A stretch of 64,000 nt of DNA from Candidatus Binatia bacterium (GTDB lineage Bacteria; Desulfobacterota; Binatia; Bin18): positions 124,001 to 188,000 of the forward strand of contig JAJDTY010000011.1 of the NCBI GenBank assembly GCA_022826945.1, read 5' to 3'. The notes beneath the pieces were generated by a model, which was not told where the DNA came from, did not search any database, and was given only the letters and a program-made list of their open reading frames with translations. Of this stretch, positions 52,475-59,792 are shown piece by piece (the stretch's first letter is position 1; each line of letters opens with the position of its first letter). A program made the translations under genes and the position numbers.

Positions 52475-54187
52475 ATGCCGTACGATCTGATTATTAAAAA
52501 TGGAACCGTCATTGATGGCTCGGGCATGCCCCGATTCCGCGCCGATGTGGGCATCGTGGATGGTACAATTGCCTCAATTGGTCGCATTCGCGACGGCGCG
52601 CAAGAGACGATCGACGCCGAAGGCCACGTCGTCACCCCCGGCTTTATCGATGGCCACACCCATATGGACGCCCAGGTCTCCTGGGACCCGCTCGGGACGT
52701 GTTCCTGCTGGCACGGCATTACCAGCGTGGTGATGGGCAACTGCGGATTTTCGCTCGCGCCGTGCAAGGAGAGCGAAAAGGACATGGTCATGCGCAACCT
52801 GGAGCGGGCCGAAGACATTGCGCCCGAGGCCATGAACGCCGGTATCAAATGGACCTGGGAGACCTTTCCCGAGTATCTGGATTCGGTGGAGCGGCTGCCC
52901 AAAGGCATTAACTACGCCGCTTACATGGGGCATTCCGCCCTGCGCACCCATGTGATGGGCGAGCGTGCCTTTACCGACCCGGCTACCGAGCAGGATTTGG
53001 AGCAGATGAAACAGGCGGTGCGCGAAGCGATTCAGGCCGGCGCGATGGGCTTCACCACCTCGCGCACCCGTAACCACCAGACGCCGCAACGCCAGCCCGT
53101 GGCCAGCCGGCTGGCCACCTGGGACGAGGTCCGGCAGCTGGTTGGTACCATGGGCGAGATGGGAGCTGGCATCTTTGAAATCGCCGGCGAAGACACAGGT
53201 CAGAACCCGGAGCGCATCCGTGAATACATGGACCGCCTCAAGGCTTTGGCGGTCGATACCGGAGTTCCGGTGACCTACGGCATGTTCAGCATGCGCCGGG
53301 CGCCGGACTGCTGGCAACCCTATCTCGATTTAACCGACGAAACCGCAGCCGCGGGTGGCCGCATGTTCCTGCAGGTGCACAGCCGCGCGCTGAATGCGGT
53401 CCTGTCCTTCCAGACCAATACGCCCTTCGACCGGTTGCCGAGCTGGCGTGCGCTCAAGAAGATGAAGTCACTCGAAGAGAAAGAAGCGGCCCTGCGGAAT
53501 CCCGACTACCGGCGCAAACTGGTTGAAGAGGCCCATACGCAAGAAGACGATGGCAACCGGGGGGTGGGGCCTGAAGCCCGGGCGGCAAATTTCAAATGGC
53601 TGTTCTTGATGGACAAGCCCAATCCACCCCACCGCTCCATAGAAGAGATCGCTACAGAGCGGAACCAGGATCCGGTCGAGACCTTTATTGATCTGGCCCT
53701 GGAGAAAAACCTCAAGCAATTCTTCCTGCAACCGCTGGCCAATGAGAACCAGGACCATGTGCTGGAGATGATGCGGCACCCGCGTTCCGTGATCACCTTC
53801 TCCGACTCCGGCGCGCATGTGTCCCAGATCATGGATTCGTCCCTACAGACCCATCTGCTGAGCCATTGGGTGCGCGAGCAGCAAGCTCTGACCCTCGAAG
53901 ACGCGGTTCGGCAGCTCACCTTTGTGCCGGCCTCCCAGTGGGGGTTGCACGGACGCGGCCTGCTGCGTGAGGGGATGACCGCGGACGTCGTAGTCTTCGA
54001 CCCGGAAACGGTCGGGCCGATGATGCCGGAGCTGACTTATGATCTACCCGCAGGCGCGCGGCGGCTTAAACAGAAAGCCGCGGGTTTTCTGGCTTCGGTC
54101 GTCAATGGCCAAGTGGTTCTGCGCGAAAACGAGCACACCGGCGCGCTACCCGGCCAGTTGTTGCGTGGGCCGTTGGCTCAACGTTAA
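52475..54187 (+). CDS. N-acyl-D-amino-acid deacylase-like amidohydrolase, paralogue of 2342-4051
   Basis: Start ATG 52475 follows AAGGAGGGAAA, giving a 570-residue protein that aligns end to end with the 569-residue product at 2342. It shares YDLIIKNGTVIDGSGMPRF, HTHMDAQ, TSVVMGNCGFSLAP, ITFSDSGAHVSQIMDSS and the same C-terminal GALPGQLLRGP. It is a metal-dependent deacylase/hydrolase of the D-aminoacylase family; the conserved Cys and His bind Zn. It is divergent from the SGNH hydrolase gene and ends before a hairpin. Confidence 0.86.
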   Translation: MPYDLIIKNGTVIDGSGMPRFRADVGIVDGTIASIGRIRDGAQETIDAEGHVVTPGFIDGHTHMDAQVSWDPLGTCSCWHGITSVVMGNCGFSLAPCKESEKDMVMRNLERAEDIAPEAMNAGIKWTWETFPEYLDSVERLPKGINYAAYMGHSALRTHVMGERAFTDPATEQDLEQMKQAVREAIQAGAMGFTTSRTRNHQTPQRQPVASRLATWDEVRQLVGTMGEMGAGIFEIAGEDTGQNPERIREYMDRLKALAVDTGVPVTYGMFSMRRAPDCWQPYLDLTDETAAAGGRMFLQVHSRALNAVLSFQTNTPFDRLPSWRALKKMKSLEEKEAALRNPDYRRKLVEEAHTQEDDGNRGVGPEARAANFKWLFLMDKPNPPHRSIEEIATERNQDPVETFIDLALEKNLKQFFLQPLANENQDHVLEMMRHPRSVITFSDSGAHVSQIMDSSLQTHLLSHWVREQQALTLEDAVRQLTFVPASQWGLHGRGLLREGMTADVVVFDPETVGPMMPELTYDLPAGARRLKQKAAGFLASVVNGQVVLRENEHTGALPGQLLRGPLAQR

Positions 54188-54212
54188 GCGTCGGATTTTT
54201 TTGAGTTTCCAT

Positions 54213-54244
54213 ACGGGCGGAGGTGAGCGATCATGTCCGCCCGT
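54213..54244. terminator. bidirectional terminator hairpin
   Basis: A 9-bp stem (54213-54221 with 54236-54244) with a 14-base loop lies between the convergent deacylase and DUF2786 genes. Seven T at 54196-54202 lie on the outer left side, giving an A-run after the stem in minus-strand transcripts rather than U, so function in that direction may be weak. Confidence 0.5.
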
Positions 54245-54250
54245 CTGCGT

Positions 54251-54964
54251 TTATCCCGGCAGCGCCCGGCACTCCTGGCCACTATAGAGCTGCGGGTCAA
54301 GCCCGACGGTCTCCCCAGCTACCTGTCCGGCGGCATAGCCCTCGGGATCAACTTTCAGCGAGCGTGGTGTGCCGGACAGTTTGCGAATGCGCGTCCCTTG
54401 GCCGGCCAGATAGGTATAGACCTCGTCGCGATAGTTTTTCCGTACCGCGGGCAAGGTGGTCTTGGCTGCGGCCGGCTCTCGTTCGGCAATCAAGGCTTTG
54501 ATCTTGTCGGTGATAGACTGGGCGCAGCCATAGGCAAAGGAGTCCAGAAAACGCCGCCCCTTGCCATAATGCTCCTTGCGTAAGCGCTGGACGGTGTGAA
54601 TCAGATAGCTCAGCATTTCTTTGGCAACAACGACGTTATGGGAGCGACCGATAATAAACGACCGGCCCACGGACAGGGTCGAACAGCAGAAATATAGTTT
54701 GCAGGTTGCGAGCCAGAGCAGCCGTTCCCACGGGAGCAGACGGCTCGTCTTCCAGCCTTCGACCCGCATGACGTGGTCGCTCTGTACGCCCTGGGCCTCA
54801 ACCTCTGTCAACGAGAGATTATAGGTGGACAGGAGCTGATGAACCTTGGCCGCCGCCAGGGCCGCTTCGTGTTCGGTTGCGGCTTCATCGCGGCTGAGTT
54901 GGAGCAGTTTCTGGATTTTATGGATGAGGGAATCCGGAGCAACGGAATCGATAGCGGTATTCAT
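54251..54964 (-). CDS. DUF2786 domain protein
   Basis: This 237-residue protein has an N-terminal DUF2786 segment (LIHKIQKLLQLSRDEAATEHEAALAAAKVHQLL, residues about 13-45, with the usual Glu/Ala/Lys helix pattern). A longer domain follows (WLATCKLYFCC, GRSHNVVVAKEMLSYL, LDSFAYGCAQSI), typical of phage- and plasmid-associated DUF2786 proteins. Function is unknown; some relatives are predicted metal-dependent proteins of mobile elements. It is the only gene on its strand here and may be a transferred gene. Confidence 0.78.
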   Translation of the reverse strand: MNTAIDSVAPDSLIHKIQKLLQLSRDEAATEHEAALAAAKVHQLLSTYNLSLTEVEAQGVQSDHVMRVEGWKTSRLLPWERLLWLATCKLYFCCSTLSVGRSFIIGRSHNVVVAKEMLSYLIHTVQRLRKEHYGKGRRFLDSFAYGCAQSITDKIKALIAEREPAAAKTTLPAVRKNYRDEVYTYLAGQGTRIRKLSGTPRSLKVDPEGYAAGQVAGETVGLDPQLYSGQECRALPG

Positions 54965-55020
54965 TCCTACCCATTCTACTGGGCACCCTAAAAAAACACT
55001 AGGCCATCACCGTACAACGC

Positions 55021-55815
55021 TCAGTTTCCGAGCTGACCGATGCCCCAGCGAATACCGCGCCTAAGGAGTTCATAGTAGACGGGTGACTCCCATGAACAGC
55101 GCTCAACCGAACAAACCGGCATAAAGGGCTGCATGTCGTATTTCCCTCGACAGTGACCGAGCGTCAGATAGAGGACTTCCCCCTGACCGTAGGGATGCAG
55201 ATAGAGCTGGGGTCGCGGGTCGTCGTTGCCCAGGTTCTCGCGAACATAGCCCTCCGATTTGGCGTTATAGCGCGACTCCAGCAGCGTATGGATTTCACCA
55301 TAAAACTCGCAGTAATATGGCTCATCCGTGACCTCGAAGGGTTGAATACCGTGGACGAGCGGATGACTGGGATCGGCGACCGTGACGTGAATAGGCTGAA
55401 TAGGCGGATGCGACACAAAGTGGTTGCCCAGCATGTCGGACAAGGCCGGTGCTTTCCGTGGCGTATCGACCTTGCCGGGAATCACAACCCCGTCGGTCTC
55501 CATACTTTCGCCGACAAACTCCAGCAGCGCACTCGTGCCGTGCAGGGCAAACCAGTGCCCGCCACTGCTGAGAAACTGCTTGAGACCCTCCTGTTGTCCC
55601 GGAGTCGGACACACATCACAGGTGTAGGTGACGAGAAGCCTGGACTGCCGGATGGCGTCATGATCGCGGTAATCTTCGGCGACCCGGACAATCACGTCCT
55701 CGTGTTCGGCCAGGAGTTTGAGTAATTCAAGTCGAGCAAAATTGGTATCGTGATATTTGGCATTACAGATGAGATAGACATCAATACGAGCATCCCCATT
55801 AATATTTTCTGCCAT
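55021..55815 (-). CDS. ThuA-like domain protein
   Basis: The ATG at 55815 after GGGGAG is chosen over one 12 codons upstream. The 264-residue product has the ThuA glutamine-amidotransferase-like fold: ICNAKYHDTNFARLELLKLL, AIRQSRLLVTYTCDVCPT, FLSSGGHWFALHGTSAL (nucleophile-elbow position), SHPLVHGIQPFEVTDEPYY and VLYLTLGHCRGKYD. The HDRP-like and HG-motifs agree with ThuA proteins involved in sugar use, although the catalytic function of the family is unproven. It is divergent from the BNR-repeat gene. Confidence 0.82.
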   Translation of the reverse strand: MAENINGDARIDVYLICNAKYHDTNFARLELLKLLAEHEDVIVRVAEDYRDHDAIRQSRLLVTYTCDVCPTPGQQEGLKQFLSSGGHWFALHGTSALLEFVGESMETDGVVIPGKVDTPRKAPALSDMLGNHFVSHPPIQPIHVTVADPSHPLVHGIQPFEVTDEPYYCEFYGEIHTLLESRYNAKSEGYVRENLGNDDPRPQLYLHPYGQGEVLYLTLGHCRGKYDMQPFMPVCSVERCSWESPVYYELLRRGIRWGIGQLGN

Positions 55816-55989
55816 AGCGATCTCCCCTGGCTGGTATAAGCTTGGCTCCATTATCCAGTTCGTAGACTAGAAAGATATCCCGGAGCGCTATGCCGGGAAA
55901 GAGACTGTCCCCATACATCTTTGCACCTGAGCCTGGGAGTGCTATGCCGTCAGTATTGAAACGTATTCTCAATACTCAGGAGGGGAATT

Positions 55990-56988
55990 ATGGAAAACGG
56001 ACATACCATTTGTGTCGGAACTGTTGGTGCCGGGGTGTGGTATAGCTCGGACAGTGGCGCCCGCTGGCGGCGGAGTCGCATGAAGCTGCCGTTCCATGCC
56101 GAACCTGGGGAAATCCAGATTCGTTCGTTGATGGTGTCTCCGAACGATCCCAACGTGGTGTATGCCGGCTCCGAGGTTGGGTTGTATCGCAGCGAGGACA
56201 AGGGCGCGGTCTGGGACTTGGTAGAATCTCCCGCAGACGGCAAACAAATCTGGTCCATTGCCGTGCATCCTGACGACCCGGATATCATTCTTATTGGGAC
56301 TAAACCGCCGTGCGTCTTTCGTACCAAGGACGGCGGTCAGACCTGGGAAGAGCTGCCCCTCAATGCGGCTGAGCGTTGCCTCGCCGGAGCGCCCAAGGTC
56401 ACCAACCTCCTGTTCGATCCGCGCGACTCCGGCACGGTCTGGGCCAGTGTTGAGATCGACGGCATCTATCGGAGCGCCGATGGCGGCGACACCTGGGAGC
56501 ATCTGCCCGCCCTGGGTAAAAGCGAGCTGAACCAGGATATCCACGGTCTGACCATCAGCCCCGACCCGCACCGAAAAATCATCGCCACCACCCCGGACGG
56601 CATTTGGACCAGCACGGATGAAGGCCAGAGCTGGGTGCTGCACGAGTTCCCGCGTTTCTCCGAGCGAGGTATTTCGTACTGTCGCGGCGTGGCGTTGAAA
56701 GCCGATGATCCCAACGTGATGTTTGTGGGCAATGGGGATTTCATTCCGGGCAAGGTCGGGGCCATCCAGCGTTCGACCGACGGTGGGGAAACCTGGCAGG
56801 CCGCCCCGTTACCCACCGTACCCAACTCAACCATGTACTGGTTTGCCACGCATCCGGCGGACCCCGACTTTATTGTGGCCAACAGCCTGCACGGCTATGT
56901 CTACACCAGTCAGGACGGCGGAGCGTCGTGGAACAAATCGGAACGAGAGTTCGGCGAAGTCCGGGCGCTAGCCTGGGTGCCGAATTGA
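55990..56988 (+). CDS. BNR/Asp-box repeat beta-propeller protein
   Basis: This 332-residue protein contains seven blades, each with an Asp-box of the form S-x-D-x-G-x-x-W: YSSDSGARW, YRSEDKGAVW, FRTKDGGQTW, YRSADGGDTW, WTSTDEGQSW, QRSTDGGETW and YTSQDGGASW. This is the sialidase/sortilin/YCF48-like fold. No signal peptide is seen, so it should stay in the cytoplasm. Relatives are often called glycosyl hydrolase by similarity, but the catalytic residues of sialidases are not evident, so a binding or scaffold role is likelier. Its start follows AGGAGGGGAATT. Confidence 0.8.
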   Translation: MENGHTICVGTVGAGVWYSSDSGARWRRSRMKLPFHAEPGEIQIRSLMVSPNDPNVVYAGSEVGLYRSEDKGAVWDLVESPADGKQIWSIAVHPDDPDIILIGTKPPCVFRTKDGGQTWEELPLNAAERCLAGAPKVTNLLFDPRDSGTVWASVEIDGIYRSADGGDTWEHLPALGKSELNQDIHGLTISPDPHRKIIATTPDGIWTSTDEGQSWVLHEFPRFSERGISYCRGVALKADDPNVMFVGNGDFIPGKVGAIQRSTDGGETWQAAPLPTVPNSTMYWFATHPADPDFIVANSLHGYVYTSQDGGASWNKSEREFGEVRALAWVPN

Positions 56989-57025
56989 TGCTGAATTGAA
57001 AAGATGATGATAGTGCTTTCGATTT

Positions 57026-57328
57026 GTGGACGCTCCGGTATATCGCGATGTCGATCCACGAACGCTGCATCTGCCGCCTAACCGTGCCTCCGGGGCCGAC
57101 CCTGGCAAGTCAGCGCGACAAATTGCTCGGTACGGCTCGGTAATCCAAGAAATGCCCTCTCCGTGGGTATATCGCGGTACCGACGGGGCGTTGACGATTT
57201 ACGATGGTGTCACGCGGGCCATGCGAGTTGCCACATTGCTTCCCGGAAGATTCATCCGGGTGGAAATCGTGGGAGATCTGTCTGCTACGTGCGGCCATCT
57301 GCCAACCATAGGAGATTATGTGTCATGA
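57026..57328 (+). CDS. conserved small protein with ParB-N-like features
   Basis: This 100-residue protein starts at GTG 57026 with no strong ribosome site. VYRDVDPRTLHLPPNRASGADPGKSARQIARYG and IYDGVTRAMRVATLLPG resemble a short ParB/Srx-like nuclease or NTPase domain as seen in small conserved hypothetical proteins of planctomycetes and cyanobacteria. Function is unknown. Its stop overlaps the next gene start by 4 bases (57325-57328), so the two are translated as a pair. Confidence 0.6.
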   Translation: MDAPVYRDVDPRTLHLPPNRASGADPGKSARQIARYGSVIQEMPSPWVYRGTDGALTIYDGVTRAMRVATLLPGRFIRVEIVGDLSATCGHLPTIGDYVS

Positions 57329-57540
57329 CCACTCCAGTCCGGAAGGAGATTCTCCATGTACTTGAAGAACTCAGTCAGCGTTGCCCCGAGGTGCGCTTCG
57401 GACAGTTGATTGTCAATCTTTCCTACCTAGCGAAGGGACCAACCAACGAGGCGACTTGGGACGTAGAAGACGAAGAATTACTTGCCGCTGCTCGCAAGCA
57501 TCTTGCAGAGCGCCTCCAAAAACAGTCAGACGCAGCCTAA
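57325..57540 (+). CDS. conserved small partner protein of unknown function
   Basis: The 71-residue product starts at ATG 57325 within an ATGA overlap and after AGGAGATTATG. It is helical: ILHVLEELSQRCPEVRFGQLIVNLSYLAKGP and WDVEDEELLAAARKHLAERL. Similar proteins commonly follow the ParB-like small gene, so the two probably form a conserved two-gene unit. No known motif or function is recognised. Confidence 0.6.
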   Translation: MTTPVRKEILHVLEELSQRCPEVRFGQLIVNLSYLAKGPTNEATWDVEDEELLAAARKHLAERLQKQSDAA

Positions 57541-57584
57541 CGAGCGCTGTGCATGTGCCCACTGTCCATTCTCAATACCCCGAA

Positions 57585-57827
57585 GTGAGCAAGATTGAAG
57601 GAGTTAAGAGGCCGCGCTACCTCGTGATCATTGAAAAAGGCGAGGCGAGTTGGGGTGCATATGTCCCGGACCTCCCAGGGTGTATTGCCGCGGCAGAGAC
57701 ACGTCAGAAAGTGACAGCATTCCTCAAAGACGCGATCGACTTTCACTCGGAAGGTCTGCATGAGCGCGGCGAGCCTATTCCCCTTCCTGCCTCCGAAGGC
57801 GAGCTTATTGAGACAGATACGGCCTGA
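57585..57827 (+). CDS. HicB-like antitoxin
   Basis: The conserved part is RYLVIIEKGEASWGAYVPDLPGC followed by IAAAETRQKVTAFLKDAIDFHSEGLHERGEPIPLP, the HicB RNase-H-like fold. The start is uncertain: GTG 57585 is given, while GTG at 57549 or 57624 is possible. HicB normally pairs with the dsRBD-like toxin HicA; no HicA gene is seen on either side, so it is an orphan or has another role. It converges on the regulator gene with a 3-base gap. Confidence 0.7.
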   Translation: MSKIEGVKRPRYLVIIEKGEASWGAYVPDLPGCIAAAETRQKVTAFLKDAIDFHSEGLHERGEPIPLPASEGELIETDTA

Positions 57828-57830
57828 CCA

Positions 57831-59330
57831 TTACCCAACTCCGTATTTTTTCATCCAGTTGGTAAACGTCTGGTAGTTCGGCAGGCCGACTAGCTTGCAG
57901 GCCGCAGACTTATTACCTCGGGCGTCGTTGTACGCCCGGTTCAGATAATGTTGCGCTACCTCGGCCAGCAGGCCGGGTAGGTCGAATCCGTCGCCCAGGC
58001 TGCGGTTCAGTACCGACTCGGAAGTAGGGGTCTCTTTTCTGACCGGAAAGAGTGCCGCCTGAATGTCCTGCGCGTCAATGACGGGCTTCACGGCCCAGAT
58101 GGCAGCCCGAGACAGAGTGTTGGACAGTTCGCGGACATTTCCCGGCCATGGGTGCTGGAGGAGAAAATTTCTTGCCTCAACAGACAGTTGCTTGTGAACC
58201 CAACCGGGCTGCCGCGCACAGTCGGTGTTGATTTTCTCCAACACGTGATCAATCAGTAAGCCCACGTCGCCTGTTCGTTCGCGCAGGGCCGGCAGGCGCA
58301 GCACGCCGACCGCCAGCCGATGGAACAGGTCTTCTCGGAATCGCTGTTCGGCGACTTCGTCCCGGAGGTTGCGGTTGGTGGCGGCAATGACCCGGATGTC
58401 TATCTGCCTGGGTTTTGTCGAACCGATCCGCTGCACTCTGCCTTCCTGAAGACAGCGCAGCAGCTTGACCTGAGCGGCAAGCGGAAGCTCGCCGATTTCA
58501 TCCAGAAACAGCGTACCGGTATGCGCGGCTTCCAGGTAACCGGCTTTGGCCTCGGCTCCTGTAAAGGCTCCTTTGGCGGTACCGAAAAACTCGGCTTCGA
58601 CCAACTCGCTTGGAATCGCCCCGCAGTTGACCTCGATGAACGGTCGCCCGGCCCTGGAACTGGACGCATGAATCGCTCGCGCGAACAGTTCTTTACCTGT
58701 GCCCGACTCGCCCTGAATCAGCACTGGCACGTCGTGCGCAGCCAACCGTCTAGCTCGGACAATCTCAATTTTCATTGCCTGACAGCGATGGATGATTGCC
58801 TCAAACTCAAGGGCTTCCGCCGGCAGCCCTTGAGTGAGGCGGATAATCTCGTTGTCGTTGATGTGCGGCAGGTATTCCGCCGCAAGGTCGAATGGAAAGG
58901 AGACGGTCCGCACACCGTCTTGGACAGAGGACTCTATGAGTTCCGCAGGGTGGGTAGTCTTGGCTAGTACGATCCACACTGCGGCCATAGCCGGTGTGCC
59001 CGGACTGAGATGATACACGAACCGGGCAGAGCCGTTCGCCTTGCCGCGCAGACCATCGAGCACCGCTACAGCGACTTCATAGATTTCGTCAAATCGGGTA
59101 GGGCTGCTTAGAGAGACCGCGTGCAGAATGGCCTTGACCCCGCACCGCTCGTTCAGCCACGTGCAGTAAGTCTTCGACCGCTGAGGCGCATGATCGGTCA
59201 GGAGATGGACAGTATCAAACTCCCGTGCCTGCACAGCCTGTCCGATGGGGCCGAGTTCACCGTCCAATTCGTTACCGGGAGCCCGCAAATCTGTATTGCC
59301 CAGCCAGGCGACAAGTGTACATCGAGACAT
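57831..59330 (-). CDS. sigma-54-dependent transcription activator with an RtcR-like CARF sensor domain
   Basis: This 499-residue protein begins at ATG 59330 ([17 protein letters not shown]). Residues 1-165 form a Rossmann-like domain with [27 protein letters not shown] and [20 protein letters not shown], followed by PAELIESS. This matches the CARF domain of RtcR, the RNA-repair regulator. Residues 185-420 are the AAA+ sigma-54 activation domain: Walker [17 protein letters not shown], sigma-54 contact loop [20 protein letters not shown] and the arginine-finger region. The C-terminus is a Fis-type helix-turn-helix ([18 protein letters not shown]). It should remodel sigma-54 polymerase on binding a signal, probably a nucleotide or RNA end. 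It is divergent from the ATPase module with a matching -24/-12 promoter; no rtcA or rtcB gene is present. Confidence 0.88.
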   Translation of the reverse strand: MSRCTLVAWLGNTDLRAPGNELDGELGPIGQAVQAREFDTVHLLTDHAPQRSKTYCTWLNERCGVKAILHAVSLSSPTRFDEIYEVAVAVLDGLRGKANGSARFVYHLSPGTPAMAAVWIVLAKTTHPAELIESSVQDGVRTVSFPFDLAAEYLPHINDNEIIRLTQGLPAEALEFEAIIHRCQAMKIEIVRARRLAAHDVPVLIQGESGTGKELFARAIHASSSRAGRPFIEVNCGAIPSELVEAEFFGTAKGAFTGAEAKAGYLEAAHTGTLFLDEIGELPLAAQVKLLRCLQEGRVQRIGSTKPRQIDIRVIAATNRNLRDEVAEQRFREDLFHRLAVGVLRLPALRERTGDVGLLIDHVLEKINTDCARQPGWVHKQLSVEARNFLLQHPWPGNVRELSNTLSRAAIWAVKPVIDAQDIQAALFPVRKETPTSESVLNRSLGDGFDLPGLLAEVAQHYLNRAYNDARGNKSAACKLVGLPNYQTFTNWMKKYGVG

Positions 59331-59341
59331 GGCCTGTTCAT

Positions 59342-59355
59342 ACAAGATTTCTTGT
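59342..59355. promoter_or_regulatory. 14-bp dyad near the regulator start
   Basis: ACAAGA-TT-TCTTGT is a perfect palindrome 11 bases upstream of the regulator ATG on the minus strand. It could be an operator or enhancer half for the Fis-type helix-turn-helix of the regulator, allowing autoregulation. Position in the divergent region supports this but chance cannot be excluded. Confidence 0.4.
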
Positions 59356-59385
59356 TCCATGCAAAGTTTTGTGTCATTGTAGAGA

Positions 59386-59418
59386 AACCCACCCCGTCGC
59401 GTAGCGGCGGGGTGGGTT
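59386..59418. promoter_or_regulatory. 33-base perfect palindrome (15-bp stem) in the divergent region
   Basis: Bases 59386-59400 pair with 59404-59418 around a 3-base GTA centre; one pair is G-T and eleven are G-C. It lies between the CARF regulator and the small coiled-coil gene. Read as DNA it may be the upstream activating site of the regulator; read as RNA it is a very stable hairpin that could act as an attenuator or terminator on either strand. It overlaps a candidate sigma-54 promoter by six bases. Confidence 0.65.
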
Positions 59419-59428
59419 CCTTTGTGCA
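59413..59428 (+). promoter_or_regulatory. candidate second sigma-54 promoter
   Basis: TGGGTTCCTTTGTGCA keeps GG and GC with exactly 10 bases between and ends TGCA, but the -24 box is otherwise degenerate. The predicted start of transcription near 59439 falls just before the AAGGAGGA ribosome site (59441-59448) of the small gene at 59453. Weaker than the site at 59730. Confidence 0.4.
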
Positions 59429-59452
59429 CCACATCAGAATAAGGAGGAACCG

Positions 59453-59725
59453 ATGACACCGGAATGGGCTCAAGTTTTCGTCCGTGTTGGACAGACCATG
59501 TTAATTGCTTGGGGTATCTGGTTGATGCGCTCCTCGAATCAAGAGCGGCAAGCCACATCTGAAATGCTCCGCGACCAAGCGACTATGTTGCGTTCACAAG
59601 CGAAAACGCTAGACGCTCACACCGAGGGGCTGAAAGAGCAGACTGCTCTGCTGCGGGAGCAGGCCGCGACACAGAACGCCCATACGGGTGTGCTCAGGCG
59701 TCTCCTGGAAGACAAGTCACCGTGA
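59453..59725 (+). CDS. small membrane-anchored coiled-coil protein
   Basis: This 90-residue protein starts at ATG 59453 after AAGGAGGAAC, a strong ribosome site. Residues 4-25 ([22 protein letters not shown]) form one membrane or amphipathic segment. Residues 27-90 are a long polar helix with a heptad-like pattern ([26 protein letters not shown]...), including near-repeats of Q-A-T/Q-A-K units. No family is recognised. It lies between the CARF regulator and the sigma-54 promoter of the ATPase operon, so it may be a membrane sensor or effector of the same module. Confidence 0.65.
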   Translation: MTPEWAQVFVRVGQTMLIAWGIWLMRSSNQERQATSEMLRDQATMLRSQAKTLDAHTEGLKEQTALLREQAATQNAHTGVLRRLLEDKSP

Positions 59726-59729
59726 ATAG

Positions 59730-59745
59730 TGGCACGGGAGTTGCC
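59730..59745 (+). promoter_or_regulatory. sigma-54 (-24/-12) promoter before the AAA ATPase gene
   Basis: The sequence TGGCACG-GGAG-TTGCC matches the sigma-54 consensus TGGCACG-N4-TTGC at every defined base, with GG (59731-59732) and GC (59743-59744) ten bases apart. The expected transcription start is about 59756, 37 bases before the ATPase ATG at 59793. Sigma-54 promoters need an enhancer-binding protein, and the only one in the window is the CARF regulator encoded next door. Confidence 0.85.
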
Positions 59746-59792
59746 CTATCCCCAAGACAGCAAGCTGAACAAAGGAACCGGAGAACAAAAGT

